From the NCBI GenBank assembly GCA_041592335.1, contig JBFHQE010000007.1:69494-133493 (forward strand): a stretch of 64,000 nucleotides of DNA, written 5' to 3'. The stretch is from JBFHQE01 sp041592335. Lineage in GTDB: Bacteria; Pseudomonadota; Gammaproteobacteria; Thiohalobacterales; Thiohalobacteraceae. The notes beneath the pieces are model-generated. The model made no database searches and was not told where the DNA came from. It was given only the letters and a program-made list of their open reading frames with translations. Within the stretch, counting starts at the first letter, position 1. Each line of letters begins with the position of its first letter. The position numbers and the translations under genes are program-made. This document shows positions 34,118-42,318 of this stretch, piece after piece.

Positions 34118-34933
34118 ATGGACGACAGGCTAGCCGAAATTCTGAAATATTTCGATTTACGGGCCAGGGTCTTTCAATCCGGCCCGCTCTGCAACACCGC
34201 CGACTATGACGCACTGGAGGGCCTCGGCTACATCCATGTACTCCAGCGCGGCCAGTTGCAAGTCGAATCGCCCCAGCATCCGGCGCTGTTACTGGATGAA
34301 CCCAGTTTGTTTTTTTACATGAACCCCACCAGTCACCGACTTACCCCGAGGGATTGCGATGTTGAAATGGTGTGCGCATCGATAGACTTTGGACGAGGCC
34401 TGCACAACCCGATAGCTCGTTCGCTGCCAGATGTTGTCGTGATAAGACTCGGTGAAATGCCCGCATTGAGCATGACACTCGAACTACTGTTTCGCGAAGC
34501 CAATGAGCAGCATTGCGGCCGCCAGGCAACCCTGAATCGGTTGATCGAAGTCGTGATTATTCAGGTGCTGCGAGACTTGATGGATCAACATCGCATGCAG
34601 TTCGGCCTGATAGCCGGGCTGGCGGATACCCGGCTTGCCAAAGCTATCAATGCCATGCATGCCGAACCGGCGCGCGCCTGGAGCCTTGAGGACCTTGCGT
34701 CAACAGCGGGCATGTCCCGGGCAAGATTTGCCGCCAGGTTCCGGGAAATCGTGGGTATCACGCCCGGCGCATACCTCACTGAATGGCGCATCGGTATGGC
34801 ACAGACGATGTTACGAAAAGGAAAACCTGTTCAACTGGTAGCAGACCTGGTGGGTTATGGCAGTGCCAGCGCCCTTTCGCGCGCCTTTAAAGCACAAACA
34901 GGTTCATCCCCTTCAGAGTGGGGCAGGCAGTAG
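34118..34933 (+). CDS. AraC-family transcriptional regulator
   Basis: A 271-residue regulator from the ATG at 34118; the frame stays open upstream to 34055, but that part crosses both inverted repeats and is not protein-like. An N-terminal cupin-like sensor domain (about 1-165, with PSLFFYMNPTSHRLTP typical of cupin_6 AraC proteins) is followed by a two-helix-turn-helix domain (about 175-268: WSLEDLASTAGMSRARFAARF and PVQLVADLVGYGSASALSRAFK). It is divergent from cytochrome P460, which is its most likely target besides itself. The inducer is unknown. Confidence 0.9.
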   Translation: MDDRLAEILKYFDLRARVFQSGPLCNTADYDALEGLGYIHVLQRGQLQVESPQHPALLLDEPSLFFYMNPTSHRLTPRDCDVEMVCASIDFGRGLHNPIARSLPDVVVIRLGEMPALSMTLELLFREANEQHCGRQATLNRLIEVVIIQVLRDLMDQHRMQFGLIAGLADTRLAKAINAMHAEPARAWSLEDLASTAGMSRARFAARFREIVGITPGAYLTEWRIGMAQTMLRKGKPVQLVADLVGYGSASALSRAFKAQTGSSPSEWGRQ

Positions 34934-35085
34934 TACCGCTATGTAATGCCAAACCGGATACGCAAAATCAATAAATCGAGACTCCCTGTATAGGAACGCC
35001 AGAACTTCCTTCATAGTTCCCGCATCTAAGCACCGTGGGATTCAAACCCATTCGCAATCACTATACAGATCAGGAGATTATTGAA

Positions 35086-35241
35086 ATGAGAACTTTATTA
35101 TCATCCTTCATGGCCGCTTTGTTTTCAGCCGCAGTGTTTATATCTTCCACCGCTTCAGCACACAATAGCTGCGACAATCAGAATACTGCAGAAAGTATGA
35201 CTGCCGGACAGGCCTGGGATAACAACGGTTACGACGATTAA
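35086..35241 (+). CDS. Small exported peptide of unknown function
   Basis: A 51-residue product. AGGAG sits nine bases ahead of the ATG. Residues 1-25 form a clear signal peptide (FMAALFSAAVFISSTASA), leaving a 26-residue mature peptide, HNSCDNQNTAESMTAGQAW then DNNGYDD, which is acidic and Asn-rich with one cysteine. A strong terminator follows at 35258, so it is probably a real single-gene unit. I do not recognise it. Secreted or periplasmic peptide, possibly a metal- or partner-binding one, is as far as I would go. Confidence 0.7.
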   Translation: MRTLLSSFMAALFSAAVFISSTASAHNSCDNQNTAESMTAGQAWDNNGYDD

Positions 35242-35257
35242 TCGTTAACCCATAAAC

Positions 35258-35290
35258 AAAAAGACCCTGATAAAGTATCAGGGTCTTTTT
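35258..35290. terminator. Bidirectional terminator between small peptide gene and mlaC
   Basis: AAAAAGACCCTGATA-AAG-TATCAGGGTCTTTTT: a long perfect stem with T tracts on both strands, serving both convergent units. Confidence 0.9.
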
Positions 35291-35311
35291 TAACAGGTTT
35301 AGTAGCGCTAG

Positions 35312-35899
35312 TTAGCCGGCCGTTCCGTTCAGCTTCGCCTCCAGCTTGGCAATCAAACCGGATACGCCTTCTTTCTTGGCGATTGCACCATAACTGCTGC
35401 GGTAGTTGCTGATCAGGCTAACGCCTTCGATCACGACGTCATAGATATACCATTCGCCGTTATCACGAAGAATTGTTTTATACACGACCGGGATCTCCTT
35501 GTCGGACATCACGATGGCGGTTTCCACTTCGCCGTACTTTTCTTTCTTGATGGTTTCGTTCTTATACGCCACTTCTTCGTCGGTGTATTCTTCCACCATC
35601 ACCAGATAGGTTTCTTCCAACAGGCGCGAGTATAGCTCGGTAAACTTTTCCTGCTCTTCCTTGCTGGCCGTGCGCCAGTTGGTAGCCAGCGTGCGCTGCG
35701 ACATGGCGCGATAGTCAAAACGTTTTGCCAGCAGTTCGCGAATCTCCAGCTTCTTGGCATCCACGTCCTTGGCGTCATCCTTTAATACCGTCAACACGGC
35801 ATCCACGGTGGTGCGCACATTCTCGGTCGGAGCGGCTGCGGCGCTGACCAGGGGCGACAAAAACAGCAAAGCAGATAACAACCAGCTATAGAATTTCAT
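35312..35899 (-). CDS. mlaC: MlaC, periplasmic phospholipid shuttle
   Basis: Carries phospholipids between the outer and inner membranes in the Mla lipid-asymmetry pathway. It is 195 residues from the ATG at 35899, which follows GAGGGA; earlier in-frame ATGs overlap the mlaD end. Signal peptide about 1-22 (ends SAAAAP). Family features: LAKRFDYRAMSQRTLATNWRTAS, FTELYSRLLEETYL and IYDVVIEGVSLISNYRSSYG. Last gene of mlaFEDC, followed by a strong terminator. Confidence 0.94.
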   Translation of the reverse strand: MKFYSWLLSALLFLSPLVSAAAAPTENVRTTVDAVLTVLKDDAKDVDAKKLEIRELLAKRFDYRAMSQRTLATNWRTASKEEQEKFTELYSRLLEETYLVMVEEYTDEEVAYKNETIKKEKYGEVETAIVMSDKEIPVVYKTILRDNGEWYIYDVVIEGVSLISNYRSSYGAIAKKEGVSGLIAKLEAKLNGTAG

Positions 35900-35916
35900 G
35901 GAATGTCCCTCAAACA

Positions 35917-36381
35917 TCATTCATCTTGGGTATCATCACCGCTCTCGAAGATATATTTACTGACCAGTTCTTCGATATCCAGCGATGACTCGGTCTCGAT
36001 GATTTCATCACCGTCGACAAGATATTCATCGACCCCACCCGGTGTTAATTTAATGAACTTATCCCCGATTATCCCGGCTGTACGTATAGAAGCGATTGTA
36101 TCTTCTTGTAATTTAACAACATCCTCAATGGAGAGCGTCACGACCGATTCATAGGTTTCGGGATCCAGTTCAATATTTTCCACCTTGCCGACCGATACGC
36201 CTGCCAGCTCCACTACCCCGCCTGACTTCAGCCCGGATGTATTAGTGAAGCGCGCCGAGACCGTATAAGTCTGCTTCTCGAAGATCCCGATATCGCCCAT
36301 CTTGATCGCCATGTAGAAGAAGGCCGCAAAGCCCGCCAGCATGAACAGGCCCACCACGAATTCGATGCTCAGTTTTTTCAT
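35917..36381 (-). CDS. mlaD: MlaD, MCE-domain subunit
   Basis: Hexameric lipid-binding ring of the MlaFEDB transporter, anchored in the inner membrane. It is 154 residues from the second ATG (36381), for which AAGGGA is well spaced. One N-terminal membrane helix (IEFVVGLFMLAGFAAFFYMAIKMG) and an MCE domain (about 38-115: YTVSARFTNTSGLKSGGVVELAGVSVGKV) with GIIGDKFIKLTPG after it, then an acidic tail rich in Glu and Asp. Lies 15 bases downstream of mlaE. Confidence 0.94.
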   Translation of the reverse strand: MKKLSIEFVVGLFMLAGFAAFFYMAIKMGDIGIFEKQTYTVSARFTNTSGLKSGGVVELAGVSVGKVENIELDPETYESVVTLSIEDVVKLQEDTIASIRTAGIIGDKFIKLTPGGVDEYLVDGDEIIETESSLDIEELVSKYIFESGDDTQDE

Positions 36382-36396
36382 CGTCATTCCCTTTCG

Positions 36397-37185
36397 TTAC
36401 AGCATGATTGCGCTGATCAGGTAATCAGCAATCAATATTCCAATCGTTGAGATCACCACGGCATTGGTGGTGGTGCGGCTAACGCCTTCCGAACCGAAGG
36501 CGCCGTTTTCATCCAGGTGCATCAGAAAACCTTTTGCGGTCGCCACCCAGATAATAATCAGACCGAAGATAATCGACTTCACCAGGCCCATTTCGATGTC
36601 ATGCCAGACCACGGTGTGATACATGCCCTGAAAATAGGCTGCCTCGTTAACTCCAAACAGCACCACACCGACAAACCAGCCACCGAAAATACCGACAAAA
36701 ATAAACAGCATGGTCAGCGCGGGAACGGCAAGCAGTCCGGCGATCATGCGCGGCACAATCAGGAATTTGTAGGGATCGATGGCCATGCATTCCAGCGAGT
36801 CGATCTGTTCATCGGTACGCATGATGCCGATCTCGGCACAAATGGATGAACCCGCGCGACCGATGACGACCAGCGCGGACAACACTGGTCCAAGCTCGCG
36901 GATCAGGCCCAGCGCAACCGCCGAACCCAGCATGGCAACCGAACCGAAGCGCACCAGCGTATCGTAGAACTGCAGTGCCACGACCATGCCGGTGAATGAA
37001 CCGGCCACCAGGATCACCAGCGTGGATCGCGCACCGATAAAATGAATCTGCTTGATAATCGGAAACAGCTGATAAGGCGGCGCCAGCGCCTTTTTGATAC
37101 TGGTGAACAAAAACAGTCCCATCAGCCCCATCTGTTCGATGAAACGGATAAAGCCGCCACCCAGCCTTTCAATCGCGCCTACCAT
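36397..37185 (-). CDS. mlaE: MlaE, permease subunit
   Basis: Inner-membrane permease of the Mla phospholipid ABC transporter, 262 residues. The N-terminal interfacial helix (IERLGGGFIRFIEQMGLMGLFLF) is followed by about five to six membrane segments, with the family motif AEIGIMRTDEQIDSLECMAIDPYKFLIVPRM (given here in overlapping parts) and the late GFLMHLDENGAFGSEGVSRTTT. It starts four bases after the mlaF stop. Confidence 0.94.
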   Translation of the reverse strand: MVGAIERLGGGFIRFIEQMGLMGLFLFTSIKKALAPPYQLFPIIKQIHFIGARSTLVILVAGSFTGMVVALQFYDTLVRFGSVAMLGSAVALGLIRELGPVLSALVVIGRAGSSICAEIGIMRTDEQIDSLECMAIDPYKFLIVPRMIAGLLAVPALTMLFIFVGIFGGWFVGVVLFGVNEAAYFQGMYHTVVWHDIEMGLVKSIIFGLIIIWVATAKGFLMHLDENGAFGSEGVSRTTTNAVVISTIGILIADYLISAIML

Positions 37186-37189
37186 GTAC

Positions 37190-37990
37190 CTAATCCCTCG
37201 GTGCCGTTAACCGATGCAGATATTCATCGACATCAATCTCTTCATTGCGCGGCCGGCGATTCAGCAAATCCTGCACACGCGGCAGTTCACTGTTTTTCAC
37301 CTCGTCGACCGTTCCCGTAATCAGAATCTTGCCCTTGTCCAGAATCACAATGCGATCCGCGATATCGAAAGCCGAATCAAGTTCGTGCGTAACGACGACA
37401 ATGGTCATCTCCATGGCATCGCGCAGATTGATAATGAGCTGATCCAGCTCGGCGGAAACCACCGGATCGAGACCTGCCGATGGCTCGTCAAAGAACAGTA
37501 GCTTGGGGTCCATGATCAGGGACCGCGCCAGGCCGGCACGTTTCAACATACCGCCCGAAAGCTCGGAGGGACGCAGGTGGCCGAAGCCGGCCAGGTTGAC
37601 CATCTCCAGTTTCATGCGCGACATGATCTCGATGGTGCCTTCGTCCAGATTGGTGTGCTCGCGCAGCGGTAGCTGGACATTTTCCGCAACAGACATGGAC
37701 GAAAACAGGGCGCCGCCCTGAAATGCCACACCGATCTGACGGCGCAGTTCGTACATACCTTTCTGGTTGAGATCGGTCGTTTCCTTGCCCAGAATCTTGA
37801 TCGAACCGGAAGTGGGCTTATTGAGGCCCAGCAAGTGTCTCAGCAGCGTACTCTTGCCCGAGCCACTACCGCCCATCACGACGAGAATTTCGCCGCGAAA
37901 CACCTGTAAATCGACATGATTGAGGATCATGGTGTCACCGTAGTGGGTGACCAGATCCCTGACCTCGATGACGACTTCCCTTTCTGACAT
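37190..37990 (-). CDS. mlaF: MlaF, ATPase subunit
   Basis: ATP-binding subunit of the Mla phospholipid transporter, 266 residues from the ATG at 37990 (MSEREVVIEVRDLVTHYGD). The frame is open further upstream to 38149, but that region overlaps the divergent sprT gene and looks non-coding. Walker A GGSGSGKST, signature LSGGMLKRAGLARSLI, Walker B LLFFDEPSAGLDP and switch His in VVTHELD are all intact. First gene of mlaFEDC. The STAS subunit gene mlaB, usual after mlaC, is not present here. Confidence 0.94.
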   Translation of the reverse strand: MSEREVVIEVRDLVTHYGDTMILNHVDLQVFRGEILVVMGGSGSGKSTLLRHLLGLNKPTSGSIKILGKETTDLNQKGMYELRRQIGVAFQGGALFSSMSVAENVQLPLREHTNLDEGTIEIMSRMKLEMVNLAGFGHLRPSELSGGMLKRAGLARSLIMDPKLLFFDEPSAGLDPVVSAELDQLIINLRDAMEMTIVVVTHELDSAFDIADRIVILDKGKILITGTVDEVKNSELPRVQDLLNRRPRNEEIDVDEYLHRLTAPRD

Positions 37991-38067
37991 CCTGTTCTCC
38001 AGCGCGCTGGCACCCGGTCGGGCACGCAACATTTCCCACACAATCGCTACTTGGTTACTATCGACCC

Positions 38068-38637
38068 GTGGTAGAAAATCTTCACACTGAAAATACGGAA
38101 AATGCCGGATTAAACGCGGCTCAGCGGGCCGACGTCGTCGCGCGCGCATGGGCGCTGATTCGGCTCGCCCGCAGCCATTTCGACCGACCCATTTCCGCCC
38201 CCGACATCAGCTTCAACCTGACCGGGCAGCGGGCCGGGCTTTATGCCTGGCGGCGTGGCGGACAATGTCATATCGACTGCAATCCGGCGGTTTTCGCTGC
38301 CGACTTTGCGCACCACCTTCAGGACACCGTCGCGCATGAGGTGGCTCATCACGTGGCGTATCAGTTGTTCGGGCATCGCATCAAGCCGCATGGGCGGGAA
38401 TGGAAGCAGATCGCAAAACTGCTCGGCGCACAGCCGCGTGCGCGTGGGGATTATTCGTTAGCCGGCGTCAATGTCCGCCGACAACGCCGCCACGACTACC
38501 AGTGCCGCTGCAACACCTGGCCGATCAGCACGACGCGGCATAACCGGATTCAAAAGGGAGCGGTGTATCGGTGTCGGATGTGCGGGGATAAGTTAAGACT
38601 TACAGTTAACCAGCTCCAGCTTCGCCGCGCGCCTTAG
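38068..38637 (+). CDS. sprT: SprT-like zinc metalloprotease-type protein
   Basis: A 189-residue SprT-family protein. It has HEVAHH (His90, Glu91, His94), the zincin signature, plus a C-terminal zinc-ribbon-like set of cysteines (YQCRCNT and YRCRMCG). The eukaryotic relative SPRTN cleaves DNA-protein crosslinks; bacterial SprT is little characterised. Translation probably starts at GTG 38068, though the ribosome site is weak. It is divergent from mlaF, with 77 bases between starts, and convergent with sqr. Confidence 0.87.
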   Translation: MVENLHTENTENAGLNAAQRADVVARAWALIRLARSHFDRPISAPDISFNLTGQRAGLYAWRRGGQCHIDCNPAVFAADFAHHLQDTVAHEVAHHVAYQLFGHRIKPHGREWKQIAKLLGAQPRARGDYSLAGVNVRRQRRHDYQCRCNTWPISTTRHNRIQKGAVYRCRMCGDKLRLTVNQLQLRRAP

Positions 38638-38670
38638 AGAAAAAACCACCTATCCTCTATATTGCTGTTA

Positions 38671-39945
38671 TCAGGGTTTCAGCCTTGCCAGTCCCATCAA
38701 CTTCAGCGCCCACTTCTCGAATATCGGCTCGGAAACACCCACTTTCATCTTGTGCATGAAATATTTCTCGAAGGCAATCTTGGCAACGTGCACCCATTTG
38801 CCTTTCTTGAACCAGGTGATATTACGGGGTGGAATCTGCGGCTGCGCAATAAATGCCGCACCGGTATCCCCCAGATCCGCCAGACAGAACGCATTCCAGG
38901 TCGCCTTGGATGCTACCGGATAACCGGTAATCTCGGCCTTGATATTGTGCACAATGGCCGTAACCATCGACTCGATCATGTAACCTGTCTTGGGTGCACC
39001 CGTTGGAACAGGCGTGGCTTCAACAGGAGGAATCGCAATACAGACACCGGCCGAATAGATGTTGGTGTATTTGGGGCTGCGTTGGTGTTCATCGACGATG
39101 ACAAAGCCACGGGGATTACACAGACCTTCTACTCTAGCGACCGGATCGACACCCTTGAAACCCGGCAGAATCATGGCGTGCTTGAACGGCAATTCGTGCT
39201 GTATCTCGGTCTCTCCTTTGGCATTGACCTGTTCGACAAATATTTTGTCCTCTTCCACCCGGGCAATCCTGGCATTAATGATCGGTTTGATATGTCGATT
39301 GCGCAGCTCATGATCAAGCATCCCATGAGAATCACCGACTCCACCGAGACCAAGGTGTCCGACATAAGGCTCACTGGTGACGAAGGTCATTGGCACACGA
39401 TCACGCACCTTGTGCTTTCTTAAGGCCGTATCAAGAATAGCGGCATATTCATATGCCGGACCGAAGCAACTGGCAAACTGCGCCGCTCCGATAATAACGG
39501 GACCAGGATCGCTCAACAGTTTCTGGAAATCGGCGTAAGCCTGCTCAGCATGATCGACTGTGCAGACTGACTGAGTAAAACCATTTACTGGACCACTGCC
39601 TTCCACTTCATCAAAGGCCAGCTTCGGCCCCGTGGTAATTACCAGGTAGTCATAACTTACTTCCTGGCCGTCCTTGAGGATAAGTTTGTTACCCTCGGCA
39701 TCAATGGTTTCAACCCAACCGGCAATAAAATGAATACCGCGCTTTTTCAGATAAGGCTCGATCGGTAAGGTGATCTCTTCCCGCTTGCGCCAACCAACCG
39801 CCAGCCAGGGGTTGGATGGGACAAACTGGAAGAACGCATTGGCATTAACGACGGTAATCTCGTGCTCACTGTCCAGCACATCTCGTAATTCATAGGCTGC
39901 CGGCATTCCACCGATACCCGCACCCAGGATGACAACGTGTGACAT
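38671..39945 (-). CDS. sqr: Sulfide:quinone oxidoreductase (type I-like)
   Basis: Peripheral membrane flavoprotein that oxidises sulfide and reduces the quinone pool. It is 424 residues with FAD motif GAGIGGMPAAYEL at the N-terminus. The three redox cysteines are at Cys128 (QSVCTVDHAE), Cys160 (FASCFGPAYE) and Cys354 (WNAFCLADLG), matching the arrangement I recall for the Acidithiobacillus ferrooxidans enzyme (128, 160, 356). Other strong matches are FQFVPSNPWLAVGW, FVTSEPYVGHLG and PTGAPKTGYMIESM. The C-terminal amphipathic stretch (FEKYFMHKMKVGVSEPIFEKW in parts) would bind the membrane. A single gene with a candidate operator about 90 bases upstream. Confidence 0.95.
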   Translation of the reverse strand: MSHVVILGAGIGGMPAAYELRDVLDSEHEITVVNANAFFQFVPSNPWLAVGWRKREEITLPIEPYLKKRGIHFIAGWVETIDAEGNKLILKDGQEVSYDYLVITTGPKLAFDEVEGSGPVNGFTQSVCTVDHAEQAYADFQKLLSDPGPVIIGAAQFASCFGPAYEYAAILDTALRKHKVRDRVPMTFVTSEPYVGHLGLGGVGDSHGMLDHELRNRHIKPIINARIARVEEDKIFVEQVNAKGETEIQHELPFKHAMILPGFKGVDPVARVEGLCNPRGFVIVDEHQRSPKYTNIYSAGVCIAIPPVEATPVPTGAPKTGYMIESMVTAIVHNIKAEITGYPVASKATWNAFCLADLGDTGAAFIAQPQIPPRNITWFKKGKWVHVAKIAFEKYFMHKMKVGVSEPIFEKWALKLMGLARLKP

Positions 39946-40035
39946 AACAACTCTCCTTTAGTGGGCGCGAGCGCCTCTGTTCTAGTGAGTGTTTATAGTT
40001 AGCACACGCAATCCGCAGGGAAATTGAGCTGAATC

Positions 40036-40052
40036 TAACTTATGACAAGTTA
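40036..40052. promoter_or_regulatory. Inverted repeat TAACTT-ATGAC-AAGTTA upstream of sqr
   Basis: Perfect 6-base arms with a 5-base spacer, about 90 bases before the sqr start. Could be an operator for sulfide-dependent control; unproven. Confidence 0.35.
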
Positions 40053-40156
40053 CTTGCTAGATGTCATGAAAGGACAGGAGGGTACGCATGTTTCAGGCCA
40101 TTGCCAGCCACTCGGAGTTACCTGGAAGCGGGTCAAGGAGTGAACCCGGCAGAAAC

Positions 40157-40192
40157 AAAAAAGCGGTTACATCCAAAAGGACGTAACCGCTT
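40157..40192 (-). terminator. Terminator of tRNA-Lys transcript
   Basis: Minus strand GCGGTTAC-GTCCTTTTGGAT-GTAACCGC followed by TTTTTTG, 18 bases beyond the tRNA 3' end. Confidence 0.85.
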
Positions 40193-40209
40193 CCAGCTAC
40201 TGCTCAAAA

Positions 40210-40285
40210 TGGTGGGCCGTGTAGGATTCGAACCTACGACCAATCGGTTAAAAGCCGAGTGCTCTACCAACTGAGCTAACGGCCC
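40210..40285 (-). tRNA. tRNA-Lys (anticodon TTT)
   Basis: Minus-strand cloverleaf of 76 bases including encoded CCA: acceptor arms GGGCCGT and ACGGCCC, D-arm GCTCAGTTGGTAGAGC, anticodon loop CTTTTAA with TTT, T-arm GTAGGTTCGAATCCTAC. All stems pair. It reads AAA and AAG codons. It lies between the TsuA-like transporter and sqr, with its own terminator. Confidence 0.97.
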
Positions 40286-40354
40286 AAAAAGGCAAAGGCG
40301 GCATCATACAGGAGCCGCCTCGCCTTGAAAAGTCTCAGTATTTTTCCAGAGATT

Positions 40355-41563
40355 TTAGAGCGCTTCGAGCTTGCGCATCCCCTTGGGCAGCAGGCGGAAA
40401 TCCACCAGCGCCGTGACCAGGGCCTTGGCGAAGGTCGCATCGTTCTCGTACAGGAGTTTGTAGTACTGAATCTTCATGGTCAGCGCGCTGCCCAGCACGA
40501 TGCTGCCGAAGGTCAGGATGGAGCCTATGGCCAGCGTGGAAACGCCGGTCACCGCCTGGCCGATGGTGCAGCCCATCGCCAGCACACCGCCGATCCCCAT
40601 CAGTACTGCCCCGATTGCATGCGTGATGAAGTCCTTGAAATTGACGAACCACTCAAAGCGGAAGGAACGGCTCAGGATCGACCAGACGAAGGAACCCACT
40701 GCAACGCCGATCAGCGCCACCAGGCCAAAGGAAATGAACAGCGTCTTGGGATCCTTGAGGAAGTTGATCAGGTCGGCCATCGGGTTGATGAAAGTCAGCG
40801 ACTGGGCCGCCACGTTGATCGGCCGCTGATCCAGCCATTCAACTTCCGCGATCCATTCCTGACCCAGGGGGCCGGCGGTTATCAGCCAGGCGAACAGGAC
40901 TGCGAGACCCACGGCCAGGCCGCCCAGCACATTATCGAAGCTGGTGCGGAACTCGGCGGACTTGAATGCCCAGGCCAGCAGCAGCACACCCACTACCCCG
41001 GCCGAAACCACCTGAAAGGTGCTGATGTCCGCCGGTGAAATCAGGCCGCCCAGAATGGAACCGATATCCTGCCCGGCGATGCCGTACTGCGCCAGACTGA
41101 TACTGGTGCCGGAAACCCAGGGATGGAACAGGACTTCGTAAAATGAGGTACGGGTCATCAGGTAGGCGAAGAAACCGGCAATCAGCAGCACGATGACTGA
41201 TTTCAGGTTACCGCCGCCGATACGCACCATGCACTTGTTGCCGCAACCGCTGGCGAGCGTCATGCCGATGCCGAACATCACGCCACCCACCAGGTAGCGA
41301 ATCCAGGCGAAGTCAGCGGAACGGTAGGGTGGCAGAGTCGGTGGATTCACGGAGGCCTGGCTGGTGGCTTCCAGCACCATTACGCCCAACAGGGCCGTCG
41401 CCATGGCCAGCACCCAGGCGCGCAGACGGCCGGTATCTCCCATGTTGACCCAGTCAGATACCGCACCCATGGTGCAGAAATTGGTTTTATTGACGATGGC
41501 GCCCATTAGCACCGCGATACCGAATCCCCAAACCAGGACTTCAGTCGTCAAAGACATTTCCAT
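40355..41563 (-). CDS. YeeE/YedE (TsuA-like) sulfur-compound transporter
   Basis: A 402-residue inner-membrane protein with about 12 segments and two YeeE/DUF395 repeats. The start at ATG 41563 has GGGGAG ahead of it; an ATG 13 codons earlier is less likely. The cysteines important in characterised thiosulfate-importing YeeE proteins have counterparts: NKTNFCTMGAVSDW (Cys30), ASGCGNKCMVRIGGG and AMGCTIGQAVTG. So uptake of thiosulfate or another small sulfur species is the likely role. The YeeD/TusA partner often encoded beside it is not here; a tusA lies at 18 kb. Its stop is 69 bases from the tRNA-Lys gene on the same strand. Confidence 0.9.
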   Translation of the reverse strand: MEMSLTTEVLVWGFGIAVLMGAIVNKTNFCTMGAVSDWVNMGDTGRLRAWVLAMATALLGVMVLEATSQASVNPPTLPPYRSADFAWIRYLVGGVMFGIGMTLASGCGNKCMVRIGGGNLKSVIVLLIAGFFAYLMTRTSFYEVLFHPWVSGTSISLAQYGIAGQDIGSILGGLISPADISTFQVVSAGVVGVLLLAWAFKSAEFRTSFDNVLGGLAVGLAVLFAWLITAGPLGQEWIAEVEWLDQRPINVAAQSLTFINPMADLINFLKDPKTLFISFGLVALIGVAVGSFVWSILSRSFRFEWFVNFKDFITHAIGAVLMGIGGVLAMGCTIGQAVTGVSTLAIGSILTFGSIVLGSALTMKIQYYKLLYENDATFAKALVTALVDFRLLPKGMRKLEAL

Positions 41564-41634
41564 TACAACTCCCCGCGGCCAGCCACCGCATACGTTAGTC
41601 AAATATAAGTATAGTTAGCTTCGCGGCGGTTGCG

Positions 41635-42318
41635 TCAGGAGGCGTACCGGGTCGGGTCAGGGATACCCGCTGCCGAGAAGCCTGCACTGCGCAGTCGGCA
41701 AGAATCGCATTTTCCACACGCCCGTCCCTGCTCATCCGCCGCGTAACAGGACAGGGTCAGTCCATAATCGACACCCAATGCAGTGCCGGCGCGGATAATG
41801 TCAGCCTTTGACATTTTGATGAGCGGTGCGTGGAGGGTAAAGGGATGGCCCTCTACTCCAGCTCGCGTTGCTAGATTACTTAGACGCTCGAAGGCGGCGA
41901 TGTATTCCGGGCGGCAATCGGGATAGCCGGAATAATCCACCGCATTGACCCCGACGAAGATATCGCTGGCGCCCAGCACCTCGGCCCAGCCCAGTGCCAG
42001 CGAGAGAAAAATAGTATTGCGCGCAGGGACATAGGTGACCGGAATACCTTCAGTTGGCGTTTCGGGTACGTCGATGGCACGATCGGTCAGCGCCGAGCCG
42101 CCGATCTGTGTCAGATCGAGCTGAATGATCTTGTGCTCAGTTACGCCCTGCGCGGCCGCCACCTGCTTCGCGGCATTGAGCTCGGTCTGGTGACGCTGTC
42201 CGTAGTCGAGACTCAGGGCATAGCAATCGAAGCCGTCCGTCTTTGCCATGGCCAGCACAGTGGCGGAATCCAGGCCGCCGGATAACAAAATGACCGCTTT
42301 TTTTCTGGCGTCAGTCAT
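41635..42318 (-). CDS. queC: 7-cyano-7-deazaguanine synthase
   Basis: ATP-dependent conversion of 7-carboxy-7-deazaguanine to preQ0, for queuosine in tRNA. It is 227 residues from the ATG at 42318, which overlaps the queE stop (TGATG). PP-loop motif LLSGGLDSAT near the N-terminus, and zinc ligands in LSCYAADEQGRACGKCDSCRLR at the C-terminus. Directly coupled to queE, the preceding enzyme. Confidence 0.96.
   Translation of the reverse strand: MTDARKKAVILLSGGLDSATVLAMAKTDGFDCYALSLDYGQRHQTELNAAKQVAAAQGVTEHKIIQLDLTQIGGSALTDRAIDVPETPTEGIPVTYVPARNTIFLSLALGWAEVLGASDIFVGVNAVDYSGYPDCRPEYIAAFERLSNLATRAGVEGHPFTLHAPLIKMSKADIIRAGTALGVDYGLTLSCYAADEQGRACGKCDSCRLRSAGFSAAGIPDPTRYAS

Noticed and set aside
37991..38149. 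N-terminal extension of mlaF
   Set aside because: It would overlap the divergent sprT start; the residues are Arg/Pro-rich and unlike MlaF, whose normal start is at 37990.
40210..40285. tRNA-Lys as an active island integration site
   Set aside because: No integrase nearby and no repeated tRNA 3' segment seen in the window.
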